In this document: positions 15,490 through 23,269 of the stretch, piece after piece
How the letters are laid out: every line of letters begins with the position of its first letter
Numbering within the stretch: position 1 is the stretch's first letter
From: CAWJLS01 sp963843755
Lineage (GTDB): Bacteria; Acidobacteriota; Thermoanaerobaculia; Multivoradales; DATKCC01
Direction of reading: 5' to 3'
Length of the DNA: 64,000 nucleotides
Assembly: GCA_963843755.1 (NCBI GenBank)
Contig: CAWJLS010000003.1
Location: 62,001-126,000 of the forward strand
Notes under the pieces: generated by a model
Told to the model about the DNA's origin: nothing
What the model saw: the letters and a program-made list of their open reading frames with translations, nothing else
Database searches by the model: none
Position numbers and translations under genes: made by a program

Positions 15490-15765
15490 TCACACGATGT
15501 ACACCTCTGGATCTTCGCTCCGCACTCCCCGGCCGACGATCTCCACCCGCTCCTCGCACGAGACGCACAGCCGGTAGATCCGCACCGTGTCCTCCTCCTC
15601 GTCGACCAGTCGACCGATCCCGGCCTTCATGCGCTCGGCTTGCTTCTCTTCCAGCAGGCACTCGAAGACCGAGAGCTGAACCCGCTGGCCGAAGTTCTCC
15701 AGGTGCTCGGCGAGCTTCGTCCGCCGGCGGTCGTCCGGGATGTCATAGGCCACGGCGATCAACAT
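15490..15765 (-). CDS. cas2: CRISPR adaptation protein Cas2
   Basis: 91 residues, full length for the family. MLIAVAYDIPDDRRRTKLAE is the Cas2 ferredoxin-fold start with the conserved YDI Asp; QRVQLSVFEC is the second strand pair; the C-terminal strand is DPEVYIV. It forms the dimer that bridges two Cas1 dimers during spacer integration. Its ATG overlaps the cas1 stop (ATGTTGA), so the two are translationally coupled. The duplicate at 9692-9968 is frameshifted. Confidence 0.96.
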   Translation of the reverse strand: MLIAVAYDIPDDRRRTKLAEHLENFGQRVQLSVFECLLEEKQAERMKAGIGRLVDEEEDTVRIYRLCVSCEERVEIVGRGVRSEDPEVYIV

Positions 15766-16751
15766 GGGTACCGGAACGCCTCGTACGGTTCACCGTCCTG
15801 GACGGCCCGGGCCAGCCGGCCCGCCTGGAGCCGGAAGACCTCGCGGAAGCTCATCTTCTCCTCGCCTACGGCGAAGGGACTCGTCAGCTCCCGCTCCCAG
15901 GCCGCGAAGAAGGTTCGCTTGCCCTCCTGCCCCAGGTAGACACCGCCCTGGGGTGAGGAGACGAAGTCCTCGGCCTTGAGCGTCCCCTTGTTGAGGACCT
16001 TCACAGCGAACCGGTCGACGAGCGGCGCGCGCAGATCTTCGAGCAGGTCGAGCGCCAGCGACGGCCGGCCGTAGTCGAGCTGGTGGTAGAAGCCGATGTA
16101 CGGGTCAAAGCCCATGGCGTCCAGGAGCGACTGGAGCTCGTTGCCCACCAGGACGTAGCCGAAGGACAGCAGGGAGTTGACCGGATCGCGTGGCGGCCGG
16201 CGGCTCCGGCCCTGGAAGGCAAGCTCCTCCGGCACCGTGGCGGCCAGCAGCTTGAGGTAGGCGGCTGCCGCGGAGCCTTCGATGCCGCGCAGGCTGTCGA
16301 TCGAAGCAGCCGCCTGCGCCTCCTGGGCCGCTCGGTCGAGAGGAGCGAGCGCCTCCTCGTCGATCGCCTCCGGGTGGTTCGCGCGGTATCGGCGCAGCAC
16401 CGCCACCGAATTCTCGATCTTGGCGGAGACGATCTCCCGGGCGATCGCCAGACAACGCTCCTCGGACCGCGCCAGGTCGTACTGGCCCATCCGCAGGTAG
16501 ACGTTCTTCGCCTTGGGCGGCGTGAGCTGGCCCCGGAGCCGGCCGTTCATGGACAGCATCGCCATTTCGATCCCGTGGTCGAGCATCTCTGCCGCCGCCT
16601 GGGTCGTGAACTGGACGTTGCCGAACAGAAGCACCGTGTCCAGTTTGAGGCACGGCACCTCGAGCAGGACCTCGTCGTCCTTCTCGATGATCAGCCGGTC
16701 GCCGGTCTTTCGCAGGATCGCGTTCTGTTCGGTGACGTAGAGGGTCGGCAT
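15759..16751 (-). CDS. cas1: CRISPR adaptation integrase Cas1
   Basis: 330 residues from the ATG at 16751 (MPTLYVTEQNAILRKTGDRL). N-terminal beta domain, then the helical catalytic domain with the metal-binding Glu in LRGIEGSAAAAY, His in YIGFYHQLDYGRPS and the Asp/Glu cluster in SLALDLLEDLRAPL. Integrates new spacers at the leader end with Cas2. No Cas4 or reverse transcriptase is fused or adjacent. About 200 bp upstream sits a decayed CRISPR repeat, so the module is hemmed in by array remnants on both sides. Type cannot be read from Cas1 alone, but the only interference genes in the window are type III-B. Confidence 0.97.
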   Translation of the reverse strand: MPTLYVTEQNAILRKTGDRLIIEKDDEVLLEVPCLKLDTVLLFGNVQFTTQAAAEMLDHGIEMAMLSMNGRLRGQLTPPKAKNVYLRMGQYDLARSEERCLAIAREIVSAKIENSVAVLRRYRANHPEAIDEEALAPLDRAAQEAQAAASIDSLRGIEGSAAAAYLKLLAATVPEELAFQGRSRRPPRDPVNSLLSFGYVLVGNELQSLLDAMGFDPYIGFYHQLDYGRPSLALDLLEDLRAPLVDRFAVKVLNKGTLKAEDFVSSPQGGVYLGQEGKRTFFAAWERELTSPFAVGEEKMSFREVFRLQAGRLARAVQDGEPYEAFRYPC

Positions 16752-17061
16752 GGTGCCTCGGTGGCGGCCTTGAGCTCGAGATAGGAGCGCAGATCGAGCG
16801 GTGGTGGCAGGGTGGGTGTGGCGCTGGAGAGGCATCTTCCGAGTGCCACTCGGCGTAGGGCTGTCTCATTCCCCCGCGGATAACCTCGAGCTTCGCCGTT
16901 GCGGTCCACTCTGAGATCTCTAGACCCGTCGCCACTTGAAAAGGCTGATCCGCAGAGCCAATCCCACCCTGTAGCTCAGAGCAACTCCGACCGCAACCAC
17001 TCCACCCCGCCCTCCCGGCCGTCACGCTGACCGACAAGTTGGTACGCCACTCGCCTTCAGG
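16752..17061. repeat. spacer region with an isolated degenerate CRISPR repeat
   Basis: 310 bp without a gene. A single decayed repeat in the usual orientation lies at 16955-16991 (AATCCCACCCTGTAGCTCAG, then AGCAACTCCGAC), with no leader or second copy beside it. It marks a lost array between cas1 and the CBASS-like operon. Promoter sequence for cas1 should lie at 16752-16900, but no clear boxes are seen. Confidence 0.7.
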
Positions 17062-18525
17062 TCACCTCCCAGCCGCCCCCACCCCATGCGGCGAGCTGGG
17101 AGCCAGCCACTCCCCCGTCACCAGCCAGAGCTCGTAGAAGTAGAGCCAGAGGGCAGACCAGGCGATAATCGTTTCCGGCAGGGATTCTCCCGCCGTCCAC
17201 CACCACTGCTTCGGCCAGTAGAGACAGAGCGCTCCGCCCTCGTACAGGTGGCGGCACCGTGGATCGAGCCAGTGGCTGTCGACGTAGACCCGGGGAGGGC
17301 CCTGGGCGTTGTGGATCACCCGAACGCTGTACTTCGGAGATTCGGGGGTCGGCTGCAAGGTCCCTCTCCACGTGACGCCGCCCACCGCGTTCGGCCTCGC
17401 GTGGAACCCAGGGAACGTCCTCGCCATCGGCTCGAGCTGTTCGAGGGGGCGATCCGTCCTCGGAATGCGGATGGGTGCCGGGAATCGCCTCCCGCCATGG
17501 AAACGGGTCGGACGGGACGTGACGACCGGCGCTGCGCAGCCGACGACACGTCCGGCTCGGCCGATCCTCGCGACGCCGGTCTGGTGGGCTGCCGCCTCGC
17601 GCCGAGCCTCGGCCTTGACGTCGTCGTCTTCCGGCCAGTGCTCTCCGAACAGCTTCGCCCACTCCTCAGCGGCGCTTTCGTCGTCCTCCTGGCAGTTGGC
17701 CCGGAGTGCGATCTTCTTCGCCTTTTCCACTCTCCGGATGAACGTCTCGAACGAGCGCCGCTCCCAGGGTGTCGAGCTCTCCGTGTCGAGATGCTGGTCC
17801 TCGATCTGCGGCAAGGCATCCTCTTGCTCCAGCAGATCGCCGTACTCGTCGTGCCAGTGGACGAAGAGGTCTTCGAGGATCTGAGGCCAGGAGCGACCGT
17901 CGAGCACGAGCGTTCCGTCCTCGACCAACTGCACGATCATGATCTCGAGGACGTAGCTCCGAGGCCGGTTGTTGATCATCTGAACGTCCCGCCATGCCTT
18001 GACCAGCTTGATCAACCGCTTGACCTTCCCGTTGTGGTCTTTGTTCAGCCTCGACAGGCGATCCATGTACTCGAAGGGGAGGCTGACGATCCACTCCTGC
18101 TGTGGGCGGTCAGGGATCTGGAGCGGTCCCGGGTAGCCGTCCTCCGCGACGCACGGGACGATGTCGAGGGAGAGGTCGTGGTCGACGAAGTGAAGGCGAA
18201 CCGATCGCCTTTGCGGCCGGACCTCGACGATCGCACCTGGGTAGTCCTCGAGGACGTTCTTCAGCTCCAGCACGACCGCGTTCGGCGTCCGATCGAGATC
18301 GGAGGCCGGCCGGAAGAGAAACGTGTCCACGTCGTGGATGTCGAGGGTCGCCGTCGAGCGCATGTACGAGCCGCCCAGCCTCGTGTGCGGCCATTCGGTC
18401 TCCAACTCGTGCTCTTTGAGCCAGTCGCGGAGATCCCCGGGCAGGGCCGCAGCAAGATCTTTGCGCTCCTGAGAGGGTTCGATGTTGGCGAGGAGGAGGC
18501 GGAAGTGGAGGGGAAGGGACTGCAT
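17062..18525 (-). CDS. CD-NTase fused to an E2-like domain (CBASS)
   Basis: 487 residues, ATG at 18525 with AAGGAG seven bases upstream. Residues ~1-310 are a CD-NTase/SMODS nucleotidyltransferase: GGSYMRSTATLDIHDVD (G51, S53, D65, D67), third acidic residue D121 in LSLDIVPCV, helical OAS-type half with KRLIKLVKAWRD and SYVLEI, then WAKLFGEHWP. Residues ~380-480 read YVDSHWL, RCRHLYEGGALCLYWP, ETIIAWSALWLYFYELWLVT, GEW: the pattern of the small E2-like (ubiquitin-conjugating fold) proteins of short type II CBASS, with C434 as candidate active Cys. Such domains are normally separate; here one frame joins them. Last gene of an operon with a PIN gene and an XRE-ImmA/IrrE gene. No effector adjacent. 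Confidence 0.85.
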   Translation of the reverse strand: MQSLPLHFRLLLANIEPSQERKDLAAALPGDLRDWLKEHELETEWPHTRLGGSYMRSTATLDIHDVDTFLFRPASDLDRTPNAVVLELKNVLEDYPGAIVEVRPQRRSVRLHFVDHDLSLDIVPCVAEDGYPGPLQIPDRPQQEWIVSLPFEYMDRLSRLNKDHNGKVKRLIKLVKAWRDVQMINNRPRSYVLEIMIVQLVEDGTLVLDGRSWPQILEDLFVHWHDEYGDLLEQEDALPQIEDQHLDTESSTPWERRSFETFIRRVEKAKKIALRANCQEDDESAAEEWAKLFGEHWPEDDDVKAEARREAAAHQTGVARIGRAGRVVGCAAPVVTSRPTRFHGGRRFPAPIRIPRTDRPLEQLEPMARTFPGFHARPNAVGGVTWRGTLQPTPESPKYSVRVIHNAQGPPRVYVDSHWLDPRCRHLYEGGALCLYWPKQWWWTAGESLPETIIAWSALWLYFYELWLVTGEWLAPSSPHGVGAAGR

Positions 18526-18537
18526 GGAGCACTCCTT

Positions 18538-19045
18538 TTAGAGCAGATCCTCGAAGGACCGGAACTTGACGCGGAAGTTGTTGTCGGCGAGCACGATCTT
18601 CGCGTGATCGGCATCCGCGACACTCCAGTACGCCTCGCGGATGCCGAGGACGAACAAGCCGACGGTGTTGAGGAGGCGGCCTTCACCGAGATGCTCCAGG
18701 GCCCTCCGGCGGAAGACGCGCTTTTCGTCGCAGGCGACGATCCATCCCTCCTCGATGGCCACAGCCAGGCAGGCGGACTCCCCCGGGTCCATCTCCTGGA
18801 GGAATCCGGCTCGGCGCTCGAGGACGGCGGGGCTGGTCAGCTCCCAGACGTGCAGGTGCTCCTGCCGCGATCGCGGCGTCCACGCGCCGGCGCTGGTCTG
18901 GACGCTTGATCTCTTCAAGGGCGTCCAGTGGAACGACGAAGCGGTACCGGTCGATGGCGGCCAGCAGGTCGAGCTGGTCGACGGTGGCGAGGTTGATCAG
19001 GACCGAGGCATCGATCGCGACCGCCTTCTCCTCGCCACCGGGCAC
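18538..19045 (-). pseudogene. PIN-domain nuclease, frameshifted
   Basis: Starts at the GTG at 19045: VAIDASVLINLATVDQLDLL carries the first PIN Asp. The frame then breaks near 18855 (GCACCTGCACGTCTGG; one base too many), and the rest continues in the next frame: LHVWELTSPAVLERRAGFLQ, ESACLAVAIEEGWIVACDEK (acidic pair typical of PIN), LNTVGLFVLGI, ending at TAA 18538-18540. Joined, it would be ~168 residues, normal for PIN toxins next to XRE-ImmA/IrrE genes. It lies 2 bp after the regulator and 12 bp before the CD-NTase-E2 gene. Whether the frameshift is real or an assembly error cannot be told. Confidence 0.8.
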
Positions 19046-19047
19046 CG

Positions 19048-20358
19048 TCAGTCTCCGGGGAGGAGGACCTCGTCCTCCTCGTCGTCCTCCAGGCCCGAGG
19101 CCCGGAGGAGTTGGTCGAGATCCGAGGAGGCGAGGTCGACGAGCGCCGCCAGGGTGCGGAGCTTGCCGCGGGTGATCTTCTCGCGCCGGTAGGCTTCGAG
19201 AGCGAGAGTGAGGAACCGGGTATGGAAGTCGCGCTGGGGCGCGCGTGCGGTCCGCCCGGAGGGCTCCTCCCCGCTTTCGGCATCGTCGGCCTCCCCGTCC
19301 GGCAGCCTCAGGGACCGCTCGAGCTGCCAGCCCTGCACCCGCTCCTGCTCGAGGAGCGCTTCGAGCTCGGCCTGGTTGAGGAGGCCGACGTTCTTCAGGC
19401 GGTAGAGCGCCATGGTGCGGCTGACGCCGTACCGGTGGGCCAGGAGGATCACGTCGTAGAGCTGGATCTGCTGGGAGCCGGGCTCGCTGCGGCCTTCGGC
19501 CGGCAGGGCATCCGGCGAGTCGCTCTCGTCATAGACGTCCCAGCGCTGGCGGCTTCCCCGCCCCTTCCCCAGCTCCTCGACGAAGGCGTGGGCGCCGTCC
19601 TCGGGGAGCAGGAAGGCGGCGGCGAAGGAGTTCGCCCGGACCTCGGCGAGTGCGCTTCGCTCCGAGACGCGGCTGACGGTCCCCCGGAGCTTCCGGTCGA
19701 ACAGGATGTGGGCGTACTCGTGCACCCAGGAGAAGCGCCGCCGGGTGACCTTGTGGTCCTGGTTGGCGACGACGAAAAAGCTGAGACTCGGCTCCATCAG
19801 GGTCAGGCCGGAGACGTCGTCCGGCAGCTCCAAGAGCGCGGTCCGGACCCCCTGGCTCTCCAGCAGGTCGGCGACGTCGCCCAGCGGCCGGTCCCCCAGC
19901 TCCAGCCGCCTGCGCTCCGCCTCCGCCGCCTGCACCCCCTGCTGCACCGCCTGCCACTTCGAGCGCGGCGCGGAGCCCGGATACTCCGGTGCCTGGACCC
20001 GGCCCCGGTCGATCTCCAGGCGCTCCTCCAGGTTCGCCAGCTCCCGGGCCAGCTCGATGCACCAGCGGACCTTCTCCGCCACGCCGTCGTCCTCTTCCGC
20101 GGCGGCTTCGGCGCGGAAGACGGCGACCAGGGACTCCGCCGGATCGAACGCCTCGGCGAAGAAGTCCCGGAGATCCCGGCCGTAGAGCCGCGCGAGCCGG
20201 TCCAGCTCCAGGCTCGATACCGACCGATTGCCCAGCTCCATCTGGGCGACCGACGACCGCGAGAGACCCAGCTCCGCGGCCACCTCTTCCTGGCTGAAAC
20301 CGGTTGCCTCACGCGCGGCGCGGAGGCGGGAAGCCAGCTCCTTCTGGGTGATGGTCAT
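19048..20358 (-). CDS. XRE-family regulator with ImmA/IrrE metallopeptidase domain
   Basis: 436 residues, ATG at 20358 with AGGAG seven bases upstream. Residues 7-65 form a Cro/CI-type HTH (LRAAREATGFSQEEVAAELG LSRSSVAQMELG). The middle contains the zinc peptidase site HEYAHILFD with a downstream acidic helix ALAEVRANSFAAAFLLP, the ImmA/IrrE signature. The last 150 residues are a helical tail. Such proteins repress a neighbouring operon and cleave themselves or a partner on damage. CBASS operons often carry the same two activities as CapH (HTH) and CapP (peptidase), so this may be the regulator of the CD-NTase-E2 gene. A strong promoter with paired operators precedes it. Confidence 0.9.
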   Translation of the reverse strand: MTITQKELASRLRAAREATGFSQEEVAAELGLSRSSVAQMELGNRSVSSLELDRLARLYGRDLRDFFAEAFDPAESLVAVFRAEAAAEEDDGVAEKVRWCIELARELANLEERLEIDRGRVQAPEYPGSAPRSKWQAVQQGVQAAEAERRRLELGDRPLGDVADLLESQGVRTALLELPDDVSGLTLMEPSLSFFVVANQDHKVTRRRFSWVHEYAHILFDRKLRGTVSRVSERSALAEVRANSFAAAFLLPEDGAHAFVEELGKGRGSRQRWDVYDESDSPDALPAEGRSEPGSQQIQLYDVILLAHRYGVSRTMALYRLKNVGLLNQAELEALLEQERVQGWQLERSLRLPDGEADDAESGEEPSGRTARAPQRDFHTRFLTLALEAYRREKITRGKLRTLAALVDLASSDLDQLLRASGLEDDEEDEVLLPGD

Positions 20359-20390
20359 GGGTCGGCTCCTGGGTCGGTGGTCGTGGTGTG

Positions 20391-20436
20391 ATTATCCACG
20401 ATCGAACGTCTTTCGTCAAATTTCAACGTATGTCGT
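20391..20436 (-). promoter_or_regulatory. promoter and paired operators of the XRE-PIN-CD-NTase operon
   Basis: On the minus strand TTGACG (20414-20419), 17 bp, GATAAT (20391-20396): a near-consensus sigma-70 promoter 33 bp before the start codon. Two half-palindromes ACG-N5-CGT lie at 20406-20416 and 20426-20436, centres 20 bp apart (two helical turns). The first overlaps the -35 box and the second lies just upstream. They are good candidates for autorepression by the XRE protein. Confidence 0.7.
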
Positions 20437-20611
20437 TTGATTTTCCGACGATCCCCAGAACACCGATCCCGTGTGCGATCTTCGAAGCAGGTCGCGGACG
20501 GGTGCCGCAGGCCACCGCTCGGGGCGGTGAACGGGTGGCGCTGTCAGACCAGGCAGAGGCGAATGGGCAACGGCTCGGTTCGGTGAGCCGGCAGGAGCGA
20601 GAGGCCCAGGG

Positions 20612-21179
20612 GCTGGAATCCCACCGTGTAGCCCAGGGCAATTCCGAGGACTCAACCCGGCGCACTTCGCACCCTACGTTCCGAGAGTCGCAATCCCACC
20701 GCTTTTCTCAGGGCAATTCCGAGGGGGAGATGTACTGGTCGTTGATATGACCGGCATAACTGGGTCGCAATCCCACCGTGTAGCTCAGGGCAATTCCAGA
20801 GCTCCGGGATTCGAATTCCAGGTGCGGATCTCGTCCTCGACGTCGCAATCCCACCGTGTAGCTCAGGGCAATTCCGAGTTTTCTGCAGCTTCGACACCCT
20901 CCTCTCGGCTCATCAGAGTCGCAATCCCACCGTGTAGCTCAGGGCAATTCCGAGTCGACGGGGAAGTTCGAGTACTACGTGGCTCCTGGGACCTGTCGCA
21001 ATCCCACCGTGTAGCTCAGGGCAATTCCGAGACCGCTAGCCAGCTCTACCGCGGGATCAACTGGGACGGTCGCAATCCCACCGTGTAGCTCAGGGCAATT
21101 CCGAGGAGGAAGAGGGACTGATCACCGCCCGCCACATCTTCAGTCGCAATCCCACCGTGTAGCTCAGGGCAATTCCGAG
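20612..21179 (-). CRISPR. CRISPR array C, 8 repeats
   Basis: Repeats at 20612, 20687, 20764, 20842, 20918, 20995, 21069 and 21143; spacers 37-41 bp. The three leftmost are altered (20612 lacks the GTCGC start and has GCCCAGG; 20687 has GCTTTTCTC; 20764 ends CCAGA), the five near the leader match the consensus. This gradient again places the old end on the left and the leader on the right. Lies between the CBASS-like operon and cmr1. Confidence 0.96.
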
Positions 21180-21380
21180 GGCAGCAACTCTAACTCACCT
21201 ACCCTCAGCGACTTCCAAGCGGTTCGGCCGTTATCCCCTCCGAGCGGCCTCTCCGAGACCCTCCGGAGACCCGTGTCAGCACCTCTCATCGATCCGTATC
21301 CCTGAGATGTCAAAGACCTTACCGGCTCCGCCGTTCTCATGGCCGTTTTCGGCCGTTTTCGCGCTGGCATGATTCTTGTC
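21180..21380 (-). promoter_or_regulatory. CRISPR leader of array C
   Basis: Related to leaders A and B but of a second subtype, beginning GGCAGCAACTCTAACTC at the repeat junction (also used by D and E). TTGACA box on the minus strand at 21308-21313, 129 bp from the first repeat. Ends near CATGATTCTTG (21369-21379). It reads away from the cmr operon. Confidence 0.78.
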
Positions 21381-21412
21381 CGGCACCATGGCCAGTCCAC
21401 TCAACCCCCTCC

Positions 21413-21682
21413 TTATTCCGCCTCTTCTCTGCCGTCCCCCGCACCGAACCGCCGCAGCCACTCCAGGCGCTTCGCCCGTTTCTCGCTGACCTTGCCTTTC
21501 TCCAGGCTCTTCTCCCACTTCCGAATGATCTTCCCATACTGGCGGAGAGCCAACCGAGCGATCTCCTCTTGCTCCTCCGTGCTCTCCGATCCCATTGCTT
21601 CACCGAGTACCGTCGCCAACTCACCGGCGCGCGAGCCCCAACAGGAGCGCCTCGAGCCGGTTTCCTCCCCAAGGTCTCCCAA
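21413..21682 (-). CDS. small charged helical protein, uncertain
   Basis: Up to 89 residues from a TTG at 21682, or 60 from the ATG at 21595. The sequence (ESTEEQEEIARLALRQYGKI, IRKWEKSLEKGKVSEKRAKR, LEWLRRFG) looks like real protein: amphipathic, Lys/Glu-rich, with two or three helices. No strong ribosome site. It is divergent from cmr1 and directly behind leader C, so it could be a small defence accessory or the tail of a lost gene. Not recognised. Confidence 0.4.
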   Translation of the reverse strand: MGDLGEETGSRRSCWGSRAGELATVLGEAMGSESTEEQEEIARLALRQYGKIIRKWEKSLEKGKVSEKRAKRLEWLRRFGAGDGREEAE

Positions 21683-21943
21683 GTCACACCGCCCGACAGC
21701 TCCTCAACCTCACGCCTCCCATCGGCGCCTGCGAGCGCCCGAGACGGCCTCTTGAGCCACCACTGCGATTCATGATATCCAAGTCTTCGGGCATTCTAGC
21801 CCAATCTCGATTCGCGCCATGGTCACCCTTTCTCTGATTCCTGGTGTCTCTCGTTCTGGAGACACTCGACGACAGGGGACCGAAATTCATCGCGCTCACA
21901 GGACACCACTCTCTGGACACTCCGTCGACGAACAGGATCTGGC
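21683..21943 (+). promoter_or_regulatory. upstream region of the type III-B operon with an inverted repeat
   Basis: About 260 bp without a gene. A perfect 7-bp inverted repeat GTGTCTC-N8-GAGACAC lies at 21844-21865, 78 bp before the cmr1 start, and could be a regulator site or leader hairpin. No convincing -35/-10 pair is visible. Confidence 0.45.
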
Positions 21944-23269
21944 ATGAGACGAGCCACCCTTGAGCTGGCGATCACCACTCCCTGCTTCCTCAGTGGCTCG
22001 GACCAGACCAAGCCAGAGTGGAGGACCGCTTCGATTCGCGGTCAACTTCGCTGGTGGTTCCGGGCCGTAGCGGGTGGAGTTTTCGGAAGAGATCTGGCGG
22101 CCACCAGGCGGGCCGAGGAGACCGTCTTCGGTTCCACTGCGCAGAAATCTTCCCTCGCGGTCAGAGTCCTAACATCCCCCGGGTATTGGAAGGCCGGTCT
22201 CAAATGGCCGCTCGACCTGCCCTCGCTCAAGCTCTCGGCTGCGGACCTTGCCAAGGCCTGGGGTGCAGAGGGCGATCCGGCAACCATCCAGCGCCTCCAG
22301 CTCACCAAACCCAACGGTGACGAGTTCCCGACCGACCCGCTGCAGTACCTCGCCTACGGCTGCATTGAGTACCGTTCCAAGAAGGACCACCCGGACAACT
22401 GGGGCCTCTTCCTGAGCCGACCTTGCTTCGCACCCGAAGAGAAGTCCCGCGTCCAGCTCGACTGGCTCTTTCGCGGTCGAGATGCCGAAGAAGACGAGGC
22501 GGAACGGATGCTGACCCGTGCGGTCTCAGCTTGGCTTCTCCTGGGAGGACTCGGTTCCAAAGCAAGGAACGGCTTCGGTTCTCTCCGGGTCATCCACTTC
22601 GCGGGGAATCTGGCTTCGGATTCGGACGCCAACGGGACTCCTCGCAATCGGGAGGACCTCCACGAGCGGATCCGCCTCCTCCTGGAAACCGCCCAAACCA
22701 CTGTCCCGCGCGCGAGGTCCTGGGCTCACCTGGGACCGAGCGCATCGATCTACCTGGGTGCGGTCGCTCATGACTCCTGGTACGGCGCCCTCGCTCTCGC
22801 CGGGGGTTGGATCATGGCCTACCGGAGGCGCTACGGCTATCCCGGAGACTCGCGCCAGCGGAACGGTTCGTCGATCGCCAACAGGGACTACACCTGGGCG
22901 AAGCCACACGCCAAGAATCCCCGAGGCGGTCTCCCGGACCGGGCTGGCCTCGGCCTGCCATTGCCCTTCGTCAAGAAGGGACCATCCGGCAAGGAGGGGG
23001 AGACAGCGACCTGGTGGCAGGGGGAGACCCAGGAACCTGTCGACAAGCGCCGAGCATCCCCCCTTCACCTTCACATCGCGCACGTCGCCGAGGGGTACAT
23101 CCCGGTGTTCGCCCACCTGCCGTCTCAATTCCTCCCGGACGGCGCCGAGCTGGCCTACACAGGGCATACTTCCCCAGCGCAGCGCCCGAAGGCCGCTCAG
23201 CTCGGAATTGTCGATGACTTCCTGGCCGATCTCTCCTCCAAGAACCTCGTCCAGCAGGTCACGCCGTGA
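21944..23269 (+). CDS. cmr1: type III-B RAMP protein Cmr1
   Basis: 441 residues, ATG at 21944. Begins with the Cmr1 pattern LELAITTPCFLSGSDQTKPE, TASIRGQLRWWFRAVAGGVF (S-IRG-LRWWFRA is diagnostic) and has GGLGSKARNGFGSLRV as the glycine-rich RAMP loop. Two RAMP (RRM-like) folds; Cmr1 sits at the 3' end of the crRNA in the Cmr complex near the target RNA. First gene of the operon; its TGA overlaps the cas10 GTG (GTGA). Length and motifs look complete. Confidence 0.95.
   Translation: MRRATLELAITTPCFLSGSDQTKPEWRTASIRGQLRWWFRAVAGGVFGRDLAATRRAEETVFGSTAQKSSLAVRVLTSPGYWKAGLKWPLDLPSLKLSAADLAKAWGAEGDPATIQRLQLTKPNGDEFPTDPLQYLAYGCIEYRSKKDHPDNWGLFLSRPCFAPEEKSRVQLDWLFRGRDAEEDEAERMLTRAVSAWLLLGGLGSKARNGFGSLRVIHFAGNLASDSDANGTPRNREDLHERIRLLLETAQTTVPRARSWAHLGPSASIYLGAVAHDSWYGALALAGGWIMAYRRRYGYPGDSRQRNGSSIANRDYTWAKPHAKNPRGGLPDRAGLGLPLPFVKKGPSGKEGETATWWQGETQEPVDKRRASPLHLHIAHVAEGYIPVFAHLPSQFLPDGAELAYTGHTSPAQRPKAAQLGIVDDFLADLSSKNLVQQVTP

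Noticed and set aside
17086..18909. 607-codon plus-strand frame opposite CD-NTase-E2
   Set aside because: Shadow frame spanning two minus-strand genes with recognised domains.
21844..21865. Inverted repeat before cmr1 as a Rho-independent terminator
   Set aside because: No T tract and it lies upstream of the operon, so a regulatory site is more likely.
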